From Bacillus sp. NTK074B (lineage in GTDB: Bacteria; Bacillota; Bacilli; Bacillales; Bacillaceae_B), in contig NZ_JAFKOH010000004.1 of assembly GCF_017303375.1 (NCBI RefSeq), forward strand, positions 186,001 to 250,000: 64,000 bases of DNA, given 5' to 3'. A model generated the notes under the pieces. The model had not been told where the DNA came from, searched no databases, and worked only from the letters and a program-made list of their open reading frames with translations. A program made the translations under genes and the position numbers. Shown one piece after another: positions 39,356 to 47,839 of the stretch; the stretch's first letter is position 1; every line of letters starts with the position of its first letter.

Positions 39356-40156
39356 CTAGGAAAGAAGCGCGCGGTCACTTGCCAACTTACTGCCGCGGAT
39401 CCGCTGGAATTCGTGGAGAAGTCCCTCGACGGTGAGGTGCTTCTTCTCGTCTTCATTCACTTCCAATATGATCTGTCCTTTATCCATCATGATCAAGCGG
39501 TTACCAAGATCCAATGCCTGCTGCATATTATGGGTAACCATCAATGTTGTAAGCTTATACTTCTCGACAATCTCCTTCGTCAGGTTCGTAATAAGGTCCG
39601 CTCTGGCTGGGTCCAGCGCTGCCGTATGTTCATCCAGAAGTAAGATTGACGGCTCTGTGAAGGTCGCCATCAACAGGGAGAGGGCCTGCCTCTCACCACC
39701 TGATAACAAACCCACCTTGGCGTTCAAGCGATTCTCAAGTCCCAGGTGGAGGGATTCAAGTACTTCTTTAAAGAAGAGCTTCCGTTTCTTGGTGACCCCC
39801 ATCTTAAAGGTCCGGGTCCGATTACGGGAATACGCCATGGCCAGATTTTCCTCGATGGTCATGGAAGGTGCCGTCCCCGCCATGGGATCCTGGAAAACGC
39901 GGCCGATCAGCTTTGAGCGTTTGTACTCAGAAACCCTTGATACATCGTGATCATCAATCAGGACATTTCCGATATCAGGAAGGAGGACACCTGAAACGAT
40001 ATTCATCAGTGTCGATTTCCCCGCACCGTTACTGCCGATGACAGTGACGAAATCCCCTGGCTTCAGAGAGAGCTGGATATCATCGAGGGCGATTTTTTCA
40101 TCGGGTGTCCCTTCATTGAATACCTTATGAATTCGATTTAACTGTAACACCGCCAT
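39356..40156 (-). CDS. ABC transporter ATP-binding protein (TrpZ-like)
   Basis: About 266 residues: Walker A GSNGAGKST, signature LSGGERQALSLLMA, Walker B SILLLDEHTAALDP (the usual P of DEPT is H here) and H-loop VTHNMQQA. Start region overlaps the permease by ~30 bp. GTG 40159, ATG 40156 and GTG 40150 are all possible; the AAAGGGTG site favours 40150, but ATG is listed. Energises the permease encoded just upstream. Confidence 0.9.
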   Translation of the reverse strand: MAVLQLNRIHKVFNEGTPDEKIALDDIQLSLKPGDFVTVIGSNGAGKSTLMNIVSGVLLPDIGNVLIDDHDVSRVSEYKRSKLIGRVFQDPMAGTAPSMTIEENLAMAYSRNRTRTFKMGVTKKRKLFFKEVLESLHLGLENRLNAKVGLLSGGERQALSLLMATFTEPSILLLDEHTAALDPARADLITNLTKEIVEKYKLTTLMVTHNMQQALDLGNRLIMMDKGQIILEVNEDEKKHLTVEGLLHEFQRIRGSKLASDRALLS

Positions 40157-41153
40157 CACCCTTTCTTTCCGATATCGTGGCTTTCGTTACCCGTTCTGTC
40201 ATTCGCTGTGCTTTTCGTTTCTTATCCTTATAGCGCTCCATCACTTTAGGCATGACAAGGGCCAGAATGACGATGGTCGCTGTGATCAGCTTCATATCCC
40301 CTGTTTCGAGGAAATCCACCCTGAGCGCCATGGATACGACTAACCGGTAGATAATCGCTCCCCCTATAACGGCTAATGTCGTGCGGGCGATGGACTTCGT
40401 TCCGAATAACGCCTCACCGATGATGACAGAAGCAAGTCCGATGATGATCATCCCGATCCCCATCCCGACATCTGCAAACCGGCTGTACTGGGCAATCAAA
40501 GCACCGGATAGTGCGACCATCCCATTCGATATTCCCAAGCCAAGAATGATCATCAGGTTGGTATTGGCAGAGAAGCTGCGAATCATCCGCTGATTATCCC
40601 CAGTCGCCCTAAGAGCCAATCCGATTTCCGTTTTCAGAAATGCGTCTGTCAAAAACTTGATCACAAGCGTGATGATTGTCATGATGAATAATATGCTCCA
40701 CGTTCCAGGAACAGGTTCTCCCAGACCGACGGCAACCCACAATTTATTAAGGGCGGCATCGATTCCAAGGGGGGACCAAAATCCTTCCACTCCAGTAAAC
40801 GCAGTGTCCTGACTAAGCAGGGGGACATTGGATCTCCCCATGATCCTGAGATTGATGGAATAGAGGGCAATCATCATTAAAATACCTGATAATAAGGCAT
40901 TGATCTTACCAAATGTATGAAGTAATCCTGTTATACATCCTGCTAAAAATCCAATCACTATCGCTGTAAGAGTTGCGATAACGGGGTTTACGCCACTGAC
41001 AATCATGGTGGCAGCGACAGCGGCTCCGGTTACGAAGCTGCCATCGACTGTTAAATCAGGAAAATCCAAAATCCGAAAGGACAAGTAGACTCCGAGGGCC
41101 ATAATAGCGTAAATGATTCCAGATTCAAAGGATGCAAATATAGCTGTTGGCAC
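40125..41153 (-). CDS. ABC transporter permease (TrpY-like)
   Basis: A 342-residue permease with 8-9 hydrophobic segments of the branched-chain amino acid transporter permease superfamily (COG4120 type): LSFRILDFPDLTVDGSF near the start and ALRATGDNQRMIRSFSANT in a cytoplasmic loop, the coupling region. GTG start with AAGGGATGA. The basic C-terminus (YKDKKRKAQRM) follows the inside-positive rule. Confidence 0.88.
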   Translation of the reverse strand: MPTAIFASFESGIIYAIMALGVYLSFRILDFPDLTVDGSFVTGAAVAATMIVSGVNPVIATLTAIVIGFLAGCITGLLHTFGKINALLSGILMMIALYSINLRIMGRSNVPLLSQDTAFTGVEGFWSPLGIDAALNKLWVAVGLGEPVPGTWSILFIMTIITLVIKFLTDAFLKTEIGLALRATGDNQRMIRSFSANTNLMIILGLGISNGMVALSGALIAQYSRFADVGMGIGMIIIGLASVIIGEALFGTKSIARTTLAVIGGAIIYRLVVSMALRVDFLETGDMKLITATIVILALVMPKVMERYKDKKRKAQRMTERVTKATISERKGDGGVTVKSNS

Positions 41154-41169
41154 GAATCATCATCCCTTC

Positions 41170-42177
41170 CTAATTTTCTTCTAAGAACTTCCCAAGATCT
41201 GACCAGGCTTCCTGTACTTCCACACCTTGTTCTTCAGCTGCTGCTTTGTTGAACATCAACTCGAAGTTTTCCGGGGCCTGCACAGGGATTTCAGAAGGCT
41301 TTTTCTCACCCTTTAAAATCTTCACTGCCATTAACCCTGTTTGGTAACCAAGATCTTCATAGTTGAATCCACTCGCTGCAATTGCGCCTTTTTTCAATGA
41401 ATCGAGTTCCCCGACAAAAAGTGGGATATCTTTTTCATTCGCTACTGTGATGACGGACTCAAGTGCTGACACAACTGTATTATCTTTTGGGATGTAAATG
41501 GCATCGACTCTTCCAACAAGGGATTCTGTCGCCTGTTTAACATCAGCAGACGTTGATACTGTTGCCTCTGCCACTTCGACACCTGCTTCTTTAGCAAGCT
41601 TATTCACTTCAGCTACTTGAACAACAGCGTTTTGTTCGCCGGAATTATACACAACCCCGATCTTTTTCGCTTTCATTTCATCCGTAATGAAGTGGAGTGT
41701 TTTTGAAATGGCTTCCGGATGTGTATCCGTCGTCCCGGTAATGTTGTCACCAGGTTCATCAAAGGACTTCACCAGTTCAGCCCCAACAGGATCCGTAACA
41801 GATGTAAAAACGATCGGGATATCTTTCGTTGCATTCAGAGCAGTCTGTGCACTCGGGGTCGAGTTTGCAAAGATGAGGTCCACACCGTCCCCGACAAAGT
41901 TCTTTGCGATACTTTGTGAGTTACTTTGATCCCCTTGAGCGATTTGAACATCGTACTTAACGTTTTCCCCTTCTTTGAAACCGTTTTCAGTCAAAGCCTT
42001 CTTAAAACCTTCAAACGCTGCATCTAAAGACGGGTGTTCCACAATCTGGGTCACACCGATCACATATTGCTTCTCACCATCTCCATCACCGGAGCTCTTA
42101 TCACTACCACATCCTGATAGAATAACCATTCCAAATAACATAGAGATCACAACAAGTAATAAACTCTTCTTCTTCAC
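41170..42177 (-). CDS. ABC transporter substrate-binding lipoprotein (TrpX family)
   Basis: A 335-residue lipoprotein: signal peptide with lipobox LSGC (lipidated Cys23), Gly/Ser-rich linker, then a periplasmic-binding-protein fold (YVIGVTQIVEHPSLDAAFEGFKKAL), COG2984. The streptococcal relative TrpX binds aromatic amino acids; location among phenylalanine genes suggests phenylalanine or a related aromatic. GTG start with AAAGGGGG. Promoter, operator-like site and CodY box lie at 42259-42322. Confidence 0.88.
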   Translation of the reverse strand: MKKKSLLLVVISMLFGMVILSGCGSDKSSGDGDGEKQYVIGVTQIVEHPSLDAAFEGFKKALTENGFKEGENVKYDVQIAQGDQSNSQSIAKNFVGDGVDLIFANSTPSAQTALNATKDIPIVFTSVTDPVGAELVKSFDEPGDNITGTTDTHPEAISKTLHFITDEMKAKKIGVVYNSGEQNAVVQVAEVNKLAKEAGVEVAEATVSTSADVKQATESLVGRVDAIYIPKDNTVVSALESVITVANEKDIPLFVGELDSLKKGAIAASGFNYEDLGYQTGLMAVKILKGEKKPSEIPVQAPENFELMFNKAAAEEQGVEVQEAWSDLGKFLEEN

Positions 42178-42258
42178 AGAAATCCCCCTTTTTCTCTTCC
42201 TGATATATGATCAGTAGTCTACTAGACTAGCAAATCCATGTATGATAAAAATATGAGC

Positions 42259-42279
42259 GAACGTAAATACAACGTTATA
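42259..42279. promoter_or_regulatory. Operator-like site upstream of the ABC importer
   Basis: Minus strand TATAACGTTGTATTTACG, differing from the paaX-upstream site (TATAACGTTAATTTTACG) at three central positions. It overlaps the -10 of the promoter at 42277-42306. Confidence 0.65.
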
Positions 42280-42306
42280 GTATCACTCCTGTCACAAAAT
42301 AGTCAA
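42277..42306 (-). promoter_or_regulatory. Sigma-A promoter of the ABC importer operon
   Basis: On the minus strand TTGACT (42306-42301), 18-bp spacer, TACTAT (42282-42277). Confidence 0.65.
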
Positions 42307-42307
42307 T

Positions 42308-42322
42308 AATATTCGGAAAATT
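42308..42322. promoter_or_regulatory. CodY-box-like sequence at the ABC importer promoter
   Basis: AATATTCGGAAAATT matches AATTTTCWGAAAATT at 13 of 15, abutting the -35. The rest of the gap up to 42574 shows no gene or clear signal. Confidence 0.5.
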
Positions 42323-42574
42323 TAAAAATTAATACTAGTATAGTCGGTTCGGAGAGGAATATCTAGAGGAAGTTGAGGGAAATTTTATGGTAGTGGAATG
42401 GATGTTGGTGTGGCATCATTGCTTTTAGCTGGCATTGTCCAATCGCTTTTGCAGTGGCAACTATGATTGCCCGACCTTTCACGAGGTGGCCAACTATTTA
42501 CGATTCCGGCTTATTTGAAAGTTTTGTGCTATAGCTTTTGGACAGAAGCGCAGGATTTGTGAAGGAAATGGTTG

Positions 42575-42630
42575 AACTTGTGCCACTTCTTACTCAACTT
42601 GTCCCGGTCCCGCCTGAACTTGTGCCACTT
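42575..42630. repeat. Three 21-bp-period copies of the AACTTGTGCCACTT repeat
   Basis: Units begin at 42575, 42596 and 42617; the first and third read AACTTGTGCCACTT, the middle one is degenerate (AACTTGTCCCGGTC). Same family and phase as 37403-37486. Confidence 0.72.
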
Positions 42631-42644
42631 TGTGAATTCAACTC

Positions 42645-42678
42645 AAAAAAGCGCTCTCCCCTCCAGGAGCAGCGCTTA
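42645..42678 (-). terminator. Terminator of the FabK/NPD-like gene
   Basis: Minus strand AAGCGCTGCTCC pairs with GGGGAGAGCGCTT and is followed by TTTTTT. It begins 16 bp after the stop codon at 42694. Confidence 0.85.
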
Positions 42679-42693
42679 AGAAACCTGCATCTA

Positions 42694-43650
42694 TTAAAAT
42701 TTCATTTCATTACTGGAAAGCTCTCTAAAGATCCCTTTTGCTTCCCTCATCATTCTCTGCAGTAGCTCTTCTACAGTCGGAATATCGGAAACAAGCCCGG
42801 ACACTTGCCCTCCGTTGATAAAGCCCTGATCCAGTTTCCCTTCAAGCGCCCCGATCCGATGATAATCCTCTGAAGTCATCACACTGAAGTCTTCAAGAGC
42901 CACTCCCTCCTGCTCTCTTTGAAGCAATCCTGCAGCGTATGGCGTCTTCATCACCCGTCTCACCCTTCCGACAGAGCGGCCCACGATGACGGTGCTATCA
43001 TCCTTTGCATTTACAAGAGTAGATTTATAGTTTTCATGAAAAGGGGCTTCCTGTGTCGCGATGAACCGTGTTCCCATCTGCACTCCGCTGGCTCCAAGGG
43101 CAAGCATGGAAGCAAGTCCACGGCCATCACCGATCCCCCCCGCTGCCACTACTGGAATCTTCACCGTATCAACGAGCTGAGGAATGAGCGCCAATGTGGT
43201 CGTTTCAAGATTTGAATTAATGCCGGCAGCTTCATATCCTTCCGCCACAATCACATCAGCTCCTGCATCTTCCGCTTTCTTCCCCTGCCTTTTCGATGCA
43301 ACGACGCAAATCACCTTTACGTTGTGTTCATGGAAATAAGGAATGAGCGGCGCTGGATTTCCTGCAGATAAGGAAACGGTCGGTATCCCGTATTTTACGA
43401 CGAGCCTCATCATATCCTTTAAGTGAGGAGTGATGGAAACCGGAATGTTCAGGGCAAAAGGTTTGCTGGTTCTTTTTTTCGTTTCCAGGATGATTGCTTC
43501 GACTTCCTCCACACACATGGTTCCGACCCCTACCGTCCCAAGTGCGCCAGCCTCAGAGATTGCAGCCGTCAACGGTGCATTGCTGATGTTTCCCATACCG
43601 CCCTGGATGATTGGATACTTTATATGTAAGACGTTCGTTAAGTTATTCAC
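42694..43650 (-). CDS. FMN-dependent NPD/FabK-family enzyme
   Basis: A 318-residue TIM-barrel flavoprotein: YPIIQGGMGNISNAPLTAAISEAGALGTVG at the start, then VVAAGGIGDGRGLASMLALGASGVQMGTRFIATQE, the FMN phosphate site. The family includes 2-nitropropane dioxygenase and enoyl-ACP reductase II; neither can be told from sequence alone. GTG start, AAGGGGG site. An operator-like site (43662-43681) lies right upstream, putting it in the paa regulon; a role with enoyl-CoA intermediates is possible. Confidence 0.82.
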   Translation of the reverse strand: MNNLTNVLHIKYPIIQGGMGNISNAPLTAAISEAGALGTVGVGTMCVEEVEAIILETKKRTSKPFALNIPVSITPHLKDMMRLVVKYGIPTVSLSAGNPAPLIPYFHEHNVKVICVVASKRQGKKAEDAGADVIVAEGYEAAGINSNLETTTLALIPQLVDTVKIPVVAAGGIGDGRGLASMLALGASGVQMGTRFIATQEAPFHENYKSTLVNAKDDSTVIVGRSVGRVRRVMKTPYAAGLLQREQEGVALEDFSVMTSEDYHRIGALEGKLDQGFINGGQVSGLVSDIPTVEELLQRMMREAKGIFRELSSNEMKF

Positions 43651-43661
43651 AGAAATCCCCC

Positions 43662-43681
43662 TTCGTTAAATTAATGTTATA
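43662..43681. promoter_or_regulatory. Operator-like site upstream of the FabK/NPD gene
   Basis: Minus strand TATAACATTAATTTAACGAA, matching the paaX-upstream TATAACGTTAATTTTACGAT at 17 of 20. It lies 12 bp before the start codon, over a possible -10 (TATAAC). Confidence 0.62.
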
Positions 43682-43840
43682 CTGTTTGGAATTGTTCGAC
43701 AAGTGACTTTTCATATTCTTGAGGTCCGTCCCTCAAAAAAAACTCCTGCCAAATTCAACGTAAACCGCTTCATTTTGAGGTGATTTTTTAAAGGCGATGG
43801 GCCGAAATGACAGTTGTAGTAGCAACGTTAGGGTATATAA

Positions 43841-44149
43841 AAGAGGAAAACTCGCCGCAGTAAATTGGGCGAGTTTTTTTAGGATTATACTTGCGATACG
43901 TTCTTTTAACTAAGATGTCTTGCCTTTTTAGGAGAACCAGCAAAAGGAAAATAAGCGGAGATTTTCCGGTTCTTTTCAGAATGGAAGATTATTTGAGGTA
44001 AATAAGCGGAGGTTTTCCGCTTATGCATAGATAAATCAACCATTTTTATATTCTCCGGGTCAATAGGCGGAATCTTTCCGTCTATTTCATCCTTTTTTAC
44101 TCGTCATGACGAATTAAGCGGAATTTTTCCGTCTATTTATCAGCTGGGT
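43841..44149 (-). repeat. ~310-bp intergenic element, copy A (terminator hairpin plus four palindromes)
   Basis: Contains a hairpin ACTCGCC...GGGCGAGT (43850-43877) and four palindromic units like AAGCGGAATTTTTCCG with GCGG starts at 43955, 44006, 44067 and 44118 (spacing 51, 61, 51). It is colinear with the reverse complement of 61638-61960. Strand is given so that the hairpin is at the 3' end. It fills most of the gap between paaX (stop 44330) and the FabK-like promoter; 44150-44329 shows nothing else. Confidence 0.75.
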
Positions 44150-44329
44150 GAAAAACCTAAATTCTCCAACGATAAATGCGTCTTCTCTTGAACCTACCTA
44201 GGCGCTGTAATCTTCAGCTTTTTATTCACAAGCTTATATAAATCAATAAAATCAAAACGGCTTTGCCAATCACAGAAGTTTTCCCCTCTTGTGTCTATTA
44301 ATAAAAATGCAATCGTCAGGTGATATCAA

Positions 44330-45205
44330 TCAATCCAGCAATAACGGATGAGTCATCACATTATAGCTCCGGTCCTTGTTTTTGAGTTCGTTGCCGTCTT
44401 CGAATACACTTTCGAAGAATCGGGATGCCGGTTCTGCAAGCTCTTTGTAGTAATCAGCGAATAGATTGGCTGCGTGTGCTCCCATCCATTTTTCCGGGAG
44501 AAGCTCTTCCGGCAGACCCGGATCGACGAAAAGGAATTTCCGGTATTCGTGGACGAGCTTTGTTCTTTCCACGAAGCATTCGGCATCACTCATTTGCCCT
44601 TTCCCGATTTTGCTCTTATCAATCATATATTGCTGACTGTAGTGAGAGATGAATTCCTGATAACGGTCATTGATCTCGTTCAGATCCCAGCTCTTTTCAA
44701 TCAACCGCTGATTTTCATTGGGGCCTTTATATTCCGCGATGAAGAAATCGACGTATTCTTTAATATTATATTTGCCAATCAGGGACTGCACTTGCTTCTC
44801 CAGGTTGTTAGGGGAAATCCATGTACTCGTAGAGAGGGTTCCGAATCCGCTCCATACGAGTTCCTTTCTCAGCTCATCCCTTATGCTCCTGATTTCTTCG
44901 GGAATTGAATACATCAGGATCCTCCATTTACCGTCCCATTGCTCAGGCTTCAGCTTGAAAATCCTGTTTGCCGCTTCTTCCATTCGGATCTCACCGCGTT
45001 CGGTCAAGGAGTAGTAGCTTTTGTTCCCCTGTTTCTCCGCCTGGACCCAGCCCTGTTTATTCATCCGGGAAATCGCGGCACGGACGGCTTGATCGTTATG
45101 ACCAAACTCATTCAGGAGCCGAATCAAACTCCCGATCCAAATTTTATTGCCGTAATGTCGTATATAATCTCCATATAGTGTAAAGATCATTGATCTTGTA
45201 TTCAT
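44330..45205 (-). CDS. paaX: PaaX-family transcriptional repressor
   Basis: A 291-residue regulator. The N-terminal winged helix (MIFTLYGDYIRHYGNKIWIGSLIRLL, HNDQAVRAAISRMNKQGWV) and C-terminal PaaX domain (LWAYRKFLFVDPGLP-like: VHEYRKFLFVDPGLPEELLPEKWMG) fit the family. PaaX represses paa genes and is released by phenylacetyl-CoA in characterised bacteria. The gene has an operator-like site at 45240-45259, suggesting autoregulation, and sits downstream in the paa cluster. Confidence 0.92.
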   Translation of the reverse strand: MNTRSMIFTLYGDYIRHYGNKIWIGSLIRLLNEFGHNDQAVRAAISRMNKQGWVQAEKQGNKSYYSLTERGEIRMEEAANRIFKLKPEQWDGKWRILMYSIPEEIRSIRDELRKELVWSGFGTLSTSTWISPNNLEKQVQSLIGKYNIKEYVDFFIAEYKGPNENQRLIEKSWDLNEINDRYQEFISHYSQQYMIDKSKIGKGQMSDAECFVERTKLVHEYRKFLFVDPGLPEELLPEKWMGAHAANLFADYYKELAEPASRFFESVFEDGNELKNKDRSYNVMTHPLLLD

Positions 45206-45239
45206 GGCTGCCTCTCCTTCTGTTCTATCGCGTTCTTTT

Positions 45240-45259
45240 TATAACGTTAATTTTACGAT
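45240..45259. promoter_or_regulatory. Operator-like site upstream of paaX
   Basis: TATAACGTTAATTTTACGAT, 35 bp before the paaX start. On the minus strand a plausible promoter (TTCACA, 17 bp, TATTAA) precedes it. The same gap also serves the divergent plus-strand gene at 45378. Confidence 0.62.
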
Positions 45260-45377
45260 TAGTTAATATAATATCACAACCACTCTGTGAAAATAAATGA
45301 ATATTCTTATTACAGCGTGAAAGGCATCCACAAATGGTTTAAAATGGGACATAAGAAATCAACGGAAGGAGTACCAC

Positions 45378-46286
45378 ATGGACTTACAGAAATATCAATC
45401 GACTGACAACAGAGTGGTCAAGAAAACGTGGTGGTCGGAAGAAGGATACGTTCAGGAAATCTACCATAAATCAGATAAGAAATGTGAAGAACATCTGATT
45501 CCCTTTGAAAATATGGAAGAAGTTCTGATCGGCCACTCCCTGATTCCACTCCCGAATCCTGATAGGTTGCGGTCTTCACCCGATATCTATAGAATCGCTG
45601 CCCAACTGGTCATACGGTACACTGGAAGGGAAGAGGAGAGTGACTATCTCTTATTTTTATCGGAGACAAAGGAAGATCTGGCAAATTGGCTGCAGCGAAT
45701 ACAGAAAATGAATGCACCCGCCTTTGTAACGGTATGGGACCTTTATCAAGTCCCTCAAGTAGACTATCGTTCCCATTATGAAACGATTGAGAAAGAGCCT
45801 TATATGGACGAGACACAGTTACCGAACGTCTTTGATACGACAAACGATCATCGGGAACACCCTGTTTGGCAACCACCCTCTTTTCATAAGAGACAGGAGA
45901 ATAAACGAACCATTCGGAGTGGACGGATAAAGAAACTGACATTCTTTTTATTTCTCTGTCATTTCTTCGTTGCTTTATTCTGGGTGCCCTTTTGGAGTCT
46001 TGATGGAGAAGGTTCTTTCTCTTACATTACGACCCTTTACTTTTCAATCATCCCCCTGATATATATGTTTGGCAGTTATGTGTGGGATACTACCCCTGTC
46101 TACCGTTCACTAGTGGATACATTCCTCTTAGGATTACCTTGGTTCGGTGGATTGCTGTGCGCAAGGCTATATACACCTGTACCGAATGACATGTTCTTCG
46201 CTCTTTATGGAAACGTCATGACATTCGCCGTCCTCCCTGAACGGATTATTCTTTCTCAGCAGGATTCCGATTGCAAAAAAGAATAA
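45378..46286 (+). CDS. Unrecognised protein with C-terminal membrane domain (302 aa)
   Basis: Residues 1-180 are soluble, charged and aromatic (TWWSEEGYVQEIYHK, SDYLLFLSETKEDLANWLQRIQKM), reminiscent of a PH-like fold. Three to four hydrophobic segments follow, at about 187-206, 215-234, 244-262 and perhaps 271-288. I do not recognise it. Start is clear: ACGGAAGGAG, 7 bp before ATG 45378. It is divergent from paaX and ends at a bidirectional terminator. Confidence 0.8.
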   Translation: MDLQKYQSTDNRVVKKTWWSEEGYVQEIYHKSDKKCEEHLIPFENMEEVLIGHSLIPLPNPDRLRSSPDIYRIAAQLVIRYTGREEESDYLLFLSETKEDLANWLQRIQKMNAPAFVTVWDLYQVPQVDYRSHYETIEKEPYMDETQLPNVFDTTNDHREHPVWQPPSFHKRQENKRTIRSGRIKKLTFFLFLCHFFVALFWVPFWSLDGEGSFSYITTLYFSIIPLIYMFGSYVWDTTPVYRSLVDTFLLGLPWFGGLLCARLYTPVPNDMFFALYGNVMTFAVLPERIILSQQDSDCKKE

Positions 46287-46308
46287 AAGATCGGTGATAC
46301 ATTAAATA

Positions 46309-46336
46309 AATCAGGCTCTTCTATAAGAGCCTGATT
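46309..46336. terminator. Bidirectional terminator
   Basis: AATCAGGCTCTT (46309-46320) pairs exactly with AAGAGCCTGATT (46325-46336), loop CTAT, between the converging genes ending at 46286 and 46338. Confidence 0.82.
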
Positions 46337-46337
46337 C

Positions 46338-46559
46338 TCAATGATACACCCTCAACATCTCCAGCATCTTCACAAAATCATATGTGTTCACAACCTTTTC
46401 CTTGGACCAGTTCGCCTCGATCCAATTCACAAGCTCCTCCTGGCTATTGAATACTTCCCCGCTTGTGTCGGCTTTTCTGATCATAAATCGGCCGTTATCC
46501 TCATCTGCGACGACAAGACACGGGATCTCACTTTCGACTGTCCTGATTTCAAATTCCAT
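46338..46559 (-). CDS. Hypothetical protein (73 aa)
   Basis: A small acidic soluble protein (MEFEIRTVESEIPCLVVADEDNGRFMIRKADTSGEVFNSQEELVNWIEANW...). The pattern of strands then an amphipathic helix suggests a small alpha/beta fold, but I know no family. The GTG at 46568 lies in the site GAGGTG, so ATG 46559 is the start. A terminator (46607-46631) separates it from the paa operon. Confidence 0.7.
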   Translation of the reverse strand: MEFEIRTVESEIPCLVVADEDNGRFMIRKADTSGEVFNSQEELVNWIEANWSKEKVVNTYDFVKMLEMLRVYH

Positions 46560-46606
46560 CTTTATCACCTCACGTCTATCCTTTCTAAAAAAGAAACGTC
46601 TTAATC

Positions 46607-46631
46607 ACAAAAAGCCCTGCAATAACAGGGC
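46607..46631 (-). terminator. Terminator of the paa operon
   Basis: GCCCTG (46614-46619) pairs with CAGGGC (46626-46631); five T follow on the minus strand. It lies two bases past the thiolase stop. Confidence 0.8.
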
Positions 46632-46633
46632 AT

Positions 46634-47839
46634 TTACGATTCTATGTTTTCAACCAGTGTCGCAATCCCCTGGCCCACTCCGATACACATGGTAGAGAGA
46701 CCGTAGCGAACTTTCCTTTTCTTCATTTCATAGAGAAGGGTGGTAAGGATGCGGGCTCCGCTGGCTCCGAGTGGATGACCGAAAGCGATGGCCCCTCCAT
46801 TGACGTTGACGATTTCTTCGTTCATCCCAAGCTCACGGATACAGGCAAGAGATTGTGCAGCAAAGGCTTCGTTCAATTCGACTAAGCCGATCTGATCAAG
46901 TGCGAGGCCTGAACGTTTCAGGACCTTCTGTGTAGCATAAATCGGACCCAGTCCCATGACAGATGGTTCAAGGCCGGCAGTGGCAGACGTCACATAGCGG
47001 GCAAGGGCGGTGACGCCTAGTTCTTCCGCTTTCTCCCTGCTCATAAGTAACAGGGCCGCTGCTCCGTCATTGACGCCTGAAGCATTACCCGCTGTGACGG
47101 TTCCCCCTTGAAATAATGGCTTTAATTTTTGCAGCTTTTCACTATTGGTTTCTGGCCTTGGGTGTTCATCCATCATAAAGGTAGAGACATTGCCTTTACG
47201 ATCCTTCAATTCCACCGGGACGATCTCTTCTTTAAAACGCTCTTCATCCATGGCACGTTTCGCTTTCATTTGGCTCCAATAAGCAAAATGATCCTGCTCT
47301 TCCCGTGATATGCGGAACTGTTTCGCCACATTTTCAGCCGTTTCCGGCATGGAGTCGGTCCCGTATTTATCCTTCAGACGGGAATTGACGAAGCGCCAGC
47401 CAATCGTCGTATCGAACATTTCCATATTTCCTCTTGGGAAATCCTTTGAAGGCTTCGCCATGACGTACGGTGCACGCGTCATGCTTTCGGTTCCACCTGC
47501 AATGAAGACCTCTCCTTCTCCTGCTAAAATGGCCCTTGCTGCATAGTTTACAGCGTCCAGTCCCGAGCCGCACAGACGATTGATGGTCGTCGCACCGACT
47601 TCGACAGGAAGACCCGCAAGGAGAGTCGACATCCGTGCGACATTGCGGTTATCCTCCCCCGCACCGTTTGCATTTCCAAGGACTACTTCTTCAATGGTAT
47701 CTACCGGGACGAGAGGATTTCGTTCCACCAGGGCTTTTATGACATGAGCACCCAGGTCATCTGGACGCACTTCCTTTAATGACCCTTTATATCTTCCGAT
47801 CGGAGTCCGGACGGCATCGACAATGACAACCTCTCTCAT
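46634..47839 (-). CDS. paaJ: 3-oxoadipyl-CoA / 3-oxo-5,6-dehydrosuberyl-CoA thiolase
   Basis: A 401-residue thiolase: nucleophile Cys90 in [22 protein letters not shown], the base motif [14 protein letters not shown] and the second cysteine in [10 protein letters not shown]. The segment [15 protein letters not shown] marks the PcaF/PaaJ subgroup. It performs the thiolytic steps of phenylacetate breakdown, giving acetyl- and succinyl-CoA. Its ATG overlaps the upstream dehydrogenase stop (ATGA). Confidence 0.92.
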   Translation of the reverse strand: MREVVIVDAVRTPIGRYKGSLKEVRPDDLGAHVIKALVERNPLVPVDTIEEVVLGNANGAGEDNRNVARMSTLLAGLPVEVGATTINRLCGSGLDAVNYAARAILAGEGEVFIAGGTESMTRAPYVMAKPSKDFPRGNMEMFDTTIGWRFVNSRLKDKYGTDSMPETAENVAKQFRISREEQDHFAYWSQMKAKRAMDEERFKEEIVPVELKDRKGNVSTFMMDEHPRPETNSEKLQKLKPLFQGGTVTAGNASGVNDGAAALLLMSREKAEELGVTALARYVTSATAGLEPSVMGLGPIYATQKVLKRSGLALDQIGLVELNEAFAAQSLACIRELGMNEEIVNVNGGAIAFGHPLGASGARILTTLLYEMKKRKVRYGLSTMCIGVGQGIATLVENIES

